Shown here piece after piece: positions 1 through 5,083 of a stretch of 5,083 bases of DNA. The DNA lies in assembly GCA_002701745.1 (NCBI GenBank), contig NZWZ01000055.1:3278-8360 (forward strand), in the 5' to 3' direction. The notes under the pieces were generated by a model. The model made no database searches, was not told the origin of the DNA, and saw only the letters and a list, made by a program, of their open reading frames with translations. Positions within the stretch are counted from its first letter, which is position 1. Each line of letters starts with the position of its first letter. The stretch comes from Flammeovirgaceae bacterium. Lineage in GTDB: Bacteria > Bacteroidota > Bacteroidia > Cytophagales > MED-G16. The translations under genes were made by a program, and so were the position numbers.

Positions 1-1399
1 TATTAAATGGTAATGTATAGTCTACTCTAATATTTTCATCGTTTCTACCACTTTCTTGATTTGTTCTTTGGTTTAAATTAATTAGGGGCTCATTGTAACT
101 ACCAAAGTTTTTAGAATCATTATTACTCCATGAATAATTTAACTTTAGATTATGACCTCTCTTTTTAAAGTTTTTGGTATATGAAATATTATAATTATAG
201 TTATCACTGATTCTATTAGAATTTTCAAATCTTTTGCTTTCATCAATTTGTTCTCCTGATGTTGTAAAGTCAGTATAAATATTTTTGCTATCACCATCAC
301 TATCACTTGATCTTAACCCAAATGAAAAATTAAAAATGTTATTTTTATTAGGGAAATAAGAAAAACCAACTCTACCTCCAACAGATTTACTATTGCTTTC
401 TCTGTCTCTATCTATATATGAAGAATATGTTGTGTCAGACAGATAAAAGTCTGAATTTGTCCATCCTCCACCTCTAGATTCTCTCTGACTAAGATTAACT
501 GATGCAAATACAGAAAATTTACTTTTTCTGTAATTAAAATTTGTAGATAAACCATTTTGACTAGGATAACCGGTATTTAAATTAATAGATCCATTTAAGC
601 CTTTAAGCCTTTCTTTTTTCAATATAATATTTAATATTCCGGATGAACCCTCAGCACTAAACCTTGAAGATGGATTTGTTATAATTTCCACTTTATCAAT
701 TTCATTTCCTTGGAGCTGTTTGAAAGCATTAGGTCCATCAAAACCCATCATACTAGCAGGTTTTCCATCAATTAATATTCTTACACTTTGTGACCCTCTT
801 AAACTAATATTTCCTTCTATATCTAGGTCTATGGATGGAATATTTTCTAATATTTCTTCAGCAGTACCACCTTTATTACTTAGGTCTTTTCCAACATTAA
901 ATACTCTTTTATCTAATTTTAGTTCAAGGCTACTTTTTTCAGCTCTTACCGTAACTTCGCTCAATGCTGTAGCATCAGACTCTAGAAGAATATTTTTTAA
1001 ATCAACTTCTCTATTTTCTCTTGTAAATGGGATTGATACTTTTTTTATTTTGTATCCTACATATGTTATTTCGGCTATTAAACCCATACCAGTCCCCCTG
1101 GAAGTAGCTTTTCTTTCTTCACGAATTTTCTCCATCATCTTTCTAGGGTTTATTTCGATTTTAAACTTACCGTTATCATCTGTTATACCTCCTGAAATTA
1201 ATATAGAATCTAAAGTAACAATAGAAATTGTAGCATATGACAATCCGTCATTGGATTCAGAATCTACCAATTTACCTTTAACTATCATATTTGGCATTTG
1301 AAAATTTTGTCCAGCTGCACCTCTGCTCCATTGTGATCTATCCTGAGAGAGATTGTCTAGAGACACAAACAGAAAGATTATTATAAATAAATATTTCAT
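1..1399 (-). CDS. TonB-dependent-receptor-like outer membrane protein, carboxypeptidase-regulatory-like N-domain (partial, 3' end outside window)
   Basis: The reading frame is open from an ATG at 1399 to the window edge, giving 466 residues. Residues 1-18 look like a signal peptide: MKYLF, a hydrophobic run, then NLS with Gln as a likely new N-terminus, a common pattern in Bacteroidota. A Gly/Gln-rich linker follows. Residues about 38-140 resemble a carboxypeptidase-regulatory-like beta-sandwich (KGKLVDSES, SYATISI, TDDNGKFKIEI, ITYVGYK). Residues about 145-262 resemble a TonB plug domain (SEVTVRAE, AEEILENIPSID, ISLRGSQSVRILIDGKPAS, VEIITNPSSRFSAEGSSGILNIILKK). From about 265 onward, alternating beta strands with Asn/Ser-rich loops fit the start of an outer membrane barrel of the OMP_b-brl_3 type. 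Such proteins are usually about 800-900 residues, so roughly half is missing. The role is probably uptake or surface assembly in the outer membrane; the ligand is unknown. An extra charged segment lies at residues 86-108. The gene starts 55 bp after the permease stop. Confidence 0.88.
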   Translation of the reverse strand, partial: MKYLFIIIFLFVSLDNLSQDRSQWSRGAAGQNFQMPNMIVKGKLVDSESNDGLSYATISIVTLDSILISGGITDDNGKFKIEINPRKMMEKIREERKATSRGTGMGLIAEITYVGYKIKKVSIPFTRENREVDLKNILLESDATALSEVTVRAEKSSLELKLDKRVFNVGKDLSNKGGTAEEILENIPSIDLDIEGNISLRGSQSVRILIDGKPASMMGFDGPNAFKQLQGNEIDKVEIITNPSSRFSAEGSSGILNIILKKERLKGLNGSINLNTGYPSQNGLSTNFNYRKSKFSVFASVNLSQRESRGGGWTNSDFYLSDTTYSSYIDRDRESNSKSVGGRVGFSYFPNKNNIFNFSFGLRSSDSDGDSKNIYTDFTTSGEQIDESKRFENSNRISDNYNYNISYTKNFKKRGHNLKLNYSWSNNDSKNFGSYNEPLINLNQRTNQESGRNDENIRVDYTLPFN

Positions 1400-1454
1400 A
1401 TATTTTGATTTGTTGAATATACGAGGTTAGATGTCAATAGTTTTTAAAACTTGC

Positions 1455-2765
1455 TTACAGAGATTTTAAAGTAACAAGAATAACAATAAATAGAAATGTC
1501 CCAAAGCTTTGTGCAATACTCATAATTGAAAAATATTTTAGACCATCGATTAAATTGAATTTAGTTTGTTTAGTTACAATCCAAAAGTAAGAATCATTAA
1601 CATGGGATATCATCATTGATCCTGATCCAATTGATAAAATTATCATTGATAATTCAAATATATCAAAGCCAAAATCTGAAATTATTGGAAAAATAATCGA
1701 GCTAACAATTATCATTGAGGAAGTACTTGAACCTTGACTAGTTTTTAGAATAGCACTACATAAAAATCCTATAAAACATATATATACAACATTATTATTG
1801 TTTATACTTAGAAGGTCAGGTAATAGTAAGGTTAAGTCAGAGTTTTTAATAATATTTCCAAATGCTGCTCCCATTGATGTGAGTAAGACAATCGGCAAGA
1901 AATCATTGAATGAATTTTTAATTATTGAATTAAGCTCTTTTTCTCTTGGAATAAATAAAGATAAAACTACCCCTATAAATAATGCAATTGTCGGATTCCC
2001 TAAAAAATTAATAACAGTATTAATGTGTGTAACATAATCGATAACTATAATGTCACTTATTGTATTTAAGCTTATTAAAAGAAGAGGAATTAAAATAGTT
2101 AAATAGGAAAATACGCTAGGATTTTTAAATTTTTGAACCTTATTTTTAATAGAGATATTATCTTTATTTAATAAATTTCTTGCGAATAAAAATGCAATTA
2201 AAGATGAAGGTATTGAAACTAATATACCTAAAATCATTACACTACCGATTTGGTCAATCATATTAAAATTATCAATCATTGCTATGGGACCTGGAGTAGG
2301 GGGTATTAAGGTATGTGAGGAATATAATCCTCCAGATAAAGATAAATTCAAACTTGATAGTGAAAGAGATGAAGAAGATGCTATTGATCTAGATATACCA
2401 TTTAATATTAAAAAGGCAGAATCGCAAAAAACAACAGTTCCTATTAGTAGCCCTAGAATATTTAGAGAAAATAAAGATTTATTTTGAAAAGAATTAAGAA
2501 TTATATTTCCAAATCTTTTAATCGAATTTGATTCTTTTAAAATTTGACCTATAATACAACTAAAAAAAATGATTAAGCCAATTCCTTTTAATGAATTAAT
2601 TAAACCTATAACCTGAAATGTTAAAGTTTCTAATAATCCAATCTTCAATAAAAGTCCGAGTATAATACCACCAATAAATAAGCTAATAGCAGGATTTAGT
2701 CTAAATTTTGTACTCAATAGGATAATTACTAAAATAGATAGAAGTAAGTAGGATAAAATTAGCAT
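1455..2765 (-). CDS. GntP-family permease (gluconate/sugar-acid:H+ symporter type)
   Basis: This 436-residue inner membrane protein is almost entirely hydrophobic helices and matches the family's usual length of about 440. It can be assigned to the GntP family by several landmarks: VVFCDSAFLIL at 111-121, HTLIPPTPGPIA at 151-162 (the family's His…PP.PGP motif), TSQGSSTSSM at 342-351 (the re-entrant loop usually written as QGSATVA), and SIGSGSMMISHVNDSYFW at 378-395 (the family's GSGS…SHVND.FW motif). Known members import gluconate, idonate, fructuronate or D-serine with protons; the substrate here cannot be read from sequence. The ATG is chosen because it overlaps the pyrB stop by one base (TAATG) and opens directly into the first membrane helix. 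This implies translational coupling to pyrB. No kinase or dehydrogenase for a sugar acid is visible nearby, so the link with pyrimidine genes is unexplained. Confidence 0.9.
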   Translation of the reverse strand: MLILSYLLLSILVIILLSTKFRLNPAISLFIGGIILGLLLKIGLLETLTFQVIGLINSLKGIGLIIFFSCIIGQILKESNSIKRFGNIILNSFQNKSLFSLNILGLLIGTVVFCDSAFLILNGISRSIASSSSLSLSSLNLSLSGGLYSSHTLIPPTPGPIAMIDNFNMIDQIGSVMILGILVSIPSSLIAFLFARNLLNKDNISIKNKVQKFKNPSVFSYLTILIPLLLISLNTISDIIVIDYVTHINTVINFLGNPTIALFIGVVLSLFIPREKELNSIIKNSFNDFLPIVLLTSMGAAFGNIIKNSDLTLLLPDLLSINNNNVVYICFIGFLCSAILKTSQGSSTSSMIIVSSIIFPIISDFGFDIFELSMIILSIGSGSMMISHVNDSYFWIVTKQTKFNLIDGLKYFSIMSIAQSFGTFLFIVILVTLKSL

Positions 2766-2767
2766 TA
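2763..2767 (-). promoter_or_regulatory. TAATG stop-start overlap linking pyrB and the permease
   Basis: The last base of the pyrB stop TAA is the first base of the permease ATG. No Shine-Dalgarno motif precedes it within the end of pyrB (upstream context ATTGAATAAAGTC). Such a one-base overlap usually means termination-reinitiation, so the permease would be made in proportion to PyrB. Confidence 0.7.
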
Positions 2768-3691
2768 GACTTTATTCAATGATAGTAAATACATTACTGC
2801 CATTCTAATTGCTACACCGTTCTCTACTTGATCTAAAATAATTGAGTTATTAGAATCTGCTACATCACTATTTAATTCTACACCTCTATTTATAGGACCA
2901 GGATGCATAATTACAATATCCTTATTTATTTTTTCTAGTAGTTTTTTATTAATTCCGTAGTATAAACTATATTCCCTTAAAGATGGAAAAAATTTATTTT
3001 TTTGTCTTTCTAATTGAATTCTTAGGACATTTGCTACATCACACCACTTTAATGCATTTTCTATATTATTTTCAATTTGAACACCCATTGAGCTTATATA
3101 TTTTGGTATTAATGTACTTGGTCCACATAGCATTACCTTAGCTCCTAATTTTTGAAGTGCATATATATTTGAAATAGCAACTCTTGAGTGAGCTATATCT
3201 CCAATTATTGCAATTTTTTTATTTTTTATTTTTCCAAGCTTTTCTCTAATTGTATAAGAGTCTAAAAGAGCTTGTGTAGGATGTTCATGAGTTCCATCAC
3301 CTGCATTTACTACAGATGCGTCAATATTTTTAGCTACAAAATGAGGTGCTCCAGGATTTGGGTGTCTCATAACTATCATATCAACTTTCATAACTAATAT
3401 ATTGTTAATTGTATCTAGTAAGGATTCTCCTTTTTTTACTGAGCTTACTGAGGATGAAAAGTTAATTATGTCAGCAGATAGTCTTTTTTGAGCTAATTCA
3501 AATGAAAGTTTGGTTCTAGTACTATTCTCAAAAAATACATTAGCAATAGTAAGATGTCTTAGAGATGGAACTTTTTTAATAGGTCGATTTAATACTTCTT
3601 TAAACTTATCTGCTGTATCAAAAATTAGTTTAATTTCTTCAACTGATAAATTTCTTATTCCTAATAAATCTTTTGATAATAGTTTATCCAT
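2765..3691 (-). CDS. pyrB: Aspartate carbamoyltransferase, catalytic chain
   Basis: PyrB joins carbamoyl phosphate and L-aspartate to give N-carbamoyl-L-aspartate, the committed step of de novo pyrimidine synthesis in the cytoplasm. The 308-residue length is typical. Visible active-site elements are FFENSTRTKLSFE with the carbamoyl-phosphate loop STRT at 57-60; SSVKKGES with Ser83 and Lys87 at the places of E. coli Ser80 and Lys84; MRHP with Arg109; HEHPTQALLD with His137; HSRVA with Arg170; VLRIQLERQ with Arg224; and HPGPINRGVEL starting at 263. No key residue is missing. The VLRIQLERQ and HPGPINRG segments resemble the stand-alone trimeric (Bacillus-like) enzymes, and no pyrI regulatory gene is adjacent, so allosteric control by PyrI is not expected from this locus. 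The start codon directly abuts the pyrR stop, and the stop overlaps the permease start by one base. Confidence 0.98.
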   Translation of the reverse strand: MDKLLSKDLLGIRNLSVEEIKLIFDTADKFKEVLNRPIKKVPSLRHLTIANVFFENSTRTKLSFELAQKRLSADIINFSSSVSSVKKGESLLDTINNILVMKVDMIVMRHPNPGAPHFVAKNIDASVVNAGDGTHEHPTQALLDSYTIREKLGKIKNKKIAIIGDIAHSRVAISNIYALQKLGAKVMLCGPSTLIPKYISSMGVQIENNIENALKWCDVANVLRIQLERQKNKFFPSLREYSLYYGINKKLLEKINKDIVIMHPGPINRGVELNSDVADSNNSIILDQVENGVAIRMAVMYLLSLNKV

Positions 3692-3698
3692 TTATTTA
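3689..3698 (-). promoter_or_regulatory. pyrB translation start region abutting the pyrR stop
   Basis: The minus strand reads TAAATAAATG, where the second TAA is the pyrR stop and the ATG is the pyrB start with no base between them. No Shine-Dalgarno sequence is visible; the A-rich upstream stretch is typical of Bacteroidota start sites. The same ten bases occur at the pyrR start (4238-4229). The arrangement favours reinitiation by ribosomes that finish pyrR, keeping the two proteins in step. Confidence 0.6.
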
Positions 3699-4231
3699 TT
3701 AATTATCCAAATATTATCTTTATCAAAACCTTGTTCAGCCAAATTAACTTCTATTCTATCTGAGGTAATGGTATTAATTTTAATTCCACAGTATGTTGGC
3801 TCAACTGGGATATCTCTAGTATATTTTCTATCAATCAATACTAAAAGCTCAATTTTATTTGGCCTTCCAAAATTCATTATACCTTCCATCGCAGATCTAA
3901 CAGTTCTGCCTGTAAAAAGAACATCATCTATGATTACAACATTTTTATCATCAACTAAGAATGGAATTAAAGTTTCTCTTGCTTTAGGAATTTCGTTTGA
4001 CCTGAAGTCATCTCTATAAAAAGTAGTATCAAGAATACCGGTTTCTATTTCTTTATTTAAAATATTATTGATGTTTTTTTTAATTCTATCTAAAAAATAA
4101 ATACCTCTTGGCTGGAGGCCGATAAGAACTGTATTTTCAAAATTATTATGATTTTCAATTAGCTGATGACAAAGACGATTGATTGTTATTTCTAATCTTT
4201 CTTTATTAAACAATCGAGATTTGTTCGTCAT
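3692..4231 (-). CDS. pyrR: PyrR: pyrimidine regulatory protein / uracil phosphoribosyltransferase
   Basis: PyrR family proteins have a type I phosphoribosyltransferase fold. They can make UMP from uracil and PRPP, and in Firmicutes they also bind pyr mRNA leaders to cause attenuation. The 179-residue length matches the family. Visible motifs are VLIGLQPRG at 35-43, DTTFYRDD at 68-75 (the family's DITLYRDD), the PRPP-binding loop VVIIDDVLFTGRTVRSA at 98-114 with Asp102-Asp103, and LIDRKYTRDIP at 132-142. The catalytic core looks intact. Compared from memory with the Bacillus subtilis protein, Arg19 and His22 are kept, while the positions matching Thr18, His140, Arg146 and Lys152 appear changed, so RNA binding is uncertain. 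The start at 4231 gives the usual short N-terminus (…LFNKERLEITINRLCHQL). The gene is first in a tight group with pyrB and the permease and has a candidate promoter just upstream. Confidence 0.96.
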   Translation of the reverse strand: MTNKSRLFNKERLEITINRLCHQLIENHNNFENTVLIGLQPRGIYFLDRIKKNINNILNKEIETGILDTTFYRDDFRSNEIPKARETLIPFLVDDKNVVIIDDVLFTGRTVRSAMEGIMNFGRPNKIELLVLIDRKYTRDIPVEPTYCGIKINTITSDRIEVNLAEQGFDKDNIWIINK

Positions 4232-4238
4232 TTATTTA

Positions 4239-4268
4239 CAAATATAAATTGTATTTAGAAATAACTAA
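4239..4268 (-). promoter_or_regulatory. Candidate Bacteroidota-type promoter for pyrR-pyrB-permease
   Basis: On the minus strand TATATTTG (4246-4239) is a full match to the Bacteroidota -7 box TAnnTTTG. A weak -33 candidate, TTAG (4268-4265, three of four bases of TTTG), lies 18 bases upstream. The box ends only 7 bases before the pyrR ATG, so transcription would begin within a few bases of the start codon and give a very short or absent leader. The surrounding DNA is very AT-rich, so a chance match is possible. However, it is the only full match I found in a gap between genes in this window. Confidence 0.5.
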
Positions 4269-4272
4269 GTAT

Positions 4273-5083
4273 CTATCTATTAATTTCAAAATTAGATATA
4301 AAAAAAACTCTTTTATTTTTTTTAAGTCTTTGTACACCATATGAATAATAATTGTTTTTATACCAATAGAATGTACCTTCAGGATTTGTTTCAGTTTTAA
4401 TTATGATATCATTATCATTACTTTGTAAATTAATTTTACTATCATATTTCAAATTATTATTAAACCCTTTTTTCATAATATTAATTACACCTTTATTTAC
4501 ATAAAATTCAATTAAACTGTTATCATTTAAAATATAGTTTTTATATGAAGATTTATAAAATGTATTTAGATTATCAATAGGGGATACTAATGATGATATG
4601 ATATTTCCTTTATTGTCTGTTCTTAAATAAAAATTTATATCATGAGTATAGCCTCCAAACTTTGGATTTATTTTATTATCATATCTTCCAGAGTAGGTAT
4701 TATAGAAAGGCATATATGAGTAATTACTAAAACCATCATTATTAAAATTTGGTTTTATACTTTCAATAGAAAAATGTAATTCATCTTCAAAAACAAATAA
4801 AGTATCAATATATAATTCATAACCTAATTTTATTTTATTAATCTCTTGTCTCTTAATTTTTCTGGCCAGATCTTTTTTAAATTCTTTGAAAAAATTTGAT
4901 ATTGATTTAATTTCTAAAAAATAAATTTCTTTCTTATGTTTTAGAATTTTATCTTCAACAAAGTCTATTTGTATTCCGTTTGCCTCTTTTGAGTTTTTAT
5001 TTCCAAATAATGATAAGTAGATTTCTTTAGTATTTTCGGTAAAAACTTTTGATTCAATTATTGAATGATTATCAGACTTAATT
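4273..5083 (-). CDS. Unrecognised Asn/Lys-rich protein (partial, 5' end outside window)
   Basis: The frame ending in TAG at 4273 stays open to the window edge, giving the last 269 residues of a longer protein. An ATG at 4713 (visible residue 124) could be taken for a start, but the 123 codons upstream are uninterrupted and have the same Lys/Asn/Ile/Phe-rich character, so it is probably internal. I do not recognise the family. The visible part is mostly predicted beta strand with aromatic and charged residues (KEIYFLEIKS, GYELYIDTLFVFEDELHFSIES, YTHDINFYLRT, GTFYWYKNNYYSYGV), with one strongly basic stretch at visible residues about 66-85 (KEFKKDLARKIKRQEINKIK). No transmembrane helix or cysteine cluster is seen, and the N-terminus needed to judge export is missing. 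It ends 41 bp before pyrR and lies upstream of the candidate promoter, so it may be a separate unit. Confidence 0.75.
   Translation of the reverse strand, partial: IKSDNHSIIESKVFTENTKEIYLSLFGNKNSKEANGIQIDFVEDKILKHKKEIYFLEIKSISNFFKEFKKDLARKIKRQEINKIKLGYELYIDTLFVFEDELHFSIESIKPNFNNDGFSNYSYMPFYNTYSGRYDNKINPKFGGYTHDINFYLRTDNKGNIISSLVSPIDNLNTFYKSSYKNYILNDNSLIEFYVNKGVINIMKKGFNNNLKYDSKINLQSNDNDIIIKTETNPEGTFYWYKNNYYSYGVQRLKKNKRVFFISNFEINR

Noticed and set aside
720..1301. Plus-strand open frame of 193 codons opposite the receptor gene
   Set aside because: It lies wholly within the well-supported receptor plug and N-terminal domain on the minus strand. Its translation shows no recognisable motif.
1414..1437. 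Possible promoter for the receptor gene: minus-strand TATATTCA (1421-1414) and TTGACA (1437-1432)
   Set aside because: TATATTCA matches only six of eight bases of TAnnTTTG, no -33 box sits at the right distance, and the TTGACA hexamer is only 10 bases from TATATT, far from the usual 17. The receptor may be read through from the operon or from a weak promoter I cannot identify.
1439..1451. Short palindrome AGTTTTTAAAACT between the permease and the receptor gene, considered as a terminator
   Set aside because: A hairpin would have only about five base pairs, mostly A-T, with a three-base loop and no following T-run on the minus strand, so it is too weak to call.
1582..1589. Minus-strand TACTTTTG, another full match to the Bacteroidota -7 box
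   Set aside because: It lies inside the permease coding sequence, about 180 bases before the receptor start, and coincides with codons of the conserved SHVNDSYFW segment, so a chance match is more likely.
1798..2487. Two short plus-strand open frames (79 and 67 codons) inside the permease gene
   Set aside because: They are antisense to conserved GntP motifs and have no start-region or family support.
3510..4019. Plus-strand open frame of 169 codons spanning the pyrB/pyrR junction
   Set aside because: It is antisense to two highly conserved genes and crosses their junction; the translation has no family features and is explained by the composition of the coding strand.
1..5083. CRISPR arrays, tRNA/rRNA genes, insertion sequences, attachment sites and defence genes
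   Set aside because: Gaps between genes are only 55 and 41 bp; no direct-repeat array, cloverleaf-like segment, transposase motif or terminal inverted repeats were seen.

Overview
The window is strongly AT-rich. All five genes lie on the minus strand, so the biological order runs from high to low coordinates. The lineage looks like Bacteroidota, probably a low-GC, possibly marine or compact-genome member of the Flavobacteriales. Four things suggest this: a TonB-dependent-receptor-type protein with an N-terminal carboxypeptidase-regulatory-like domain and OMP_b-brl_3-type features; a near-perfect Bacteroidota -7 promoter box (TAnnTTTG); A-rich start regions without Shine-Dalgarno motifs; and a PyrR–PyrB pair with Bacteroidota-like sequence. 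The species cannot be named from the sequence.

Layout in order of transcription. (1) 5083-4273: the 3' part of an unrecognised, Asn/Lys/Ile-rich protein that enters from outside the window. (2) A 41-bp gap holding a candidate promoter. (3) 4231-3692: pyrR. (4) 3691-2765: pyrB, the catalytic chain of aspartate carbamoyltransferase. (5) 2765-1455: a GntP-family permease. (6) A 55-bp gap with no clear signal. (7) 1399-1: the N-terminal half of a TonB-dependent-receptor-like outer membrane protein that runs off the window.

pyrR, pyrB and the permease are packed with zero spacing (TAA then ATG) and a 1-base overlap (TAATG), so they very probably form one translationally coupled operon. PyrR and PyrB belong to pyrimidine salvage/regulation and de novo synthesis. 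The GntP-type permease is the unexpected partner; its substrate cannot be read from sequence, though sugar acids such as gluconate are typical of the family. The candidate promoter lies so close to the pyrR start that the transcript would have almost no 5' leader. That leaves no room for a Bacillus-style PyrR attenuator upstream of the operon.

I found no mobile element, CRISPR array, tRNA, rRNA, riboswitch or convincing intrinsic terminator. Most of the window is ordinary housekeeping and envelope content. The points worth following up are the operon partnership and the regulation of pyrR, not an obviously new system.
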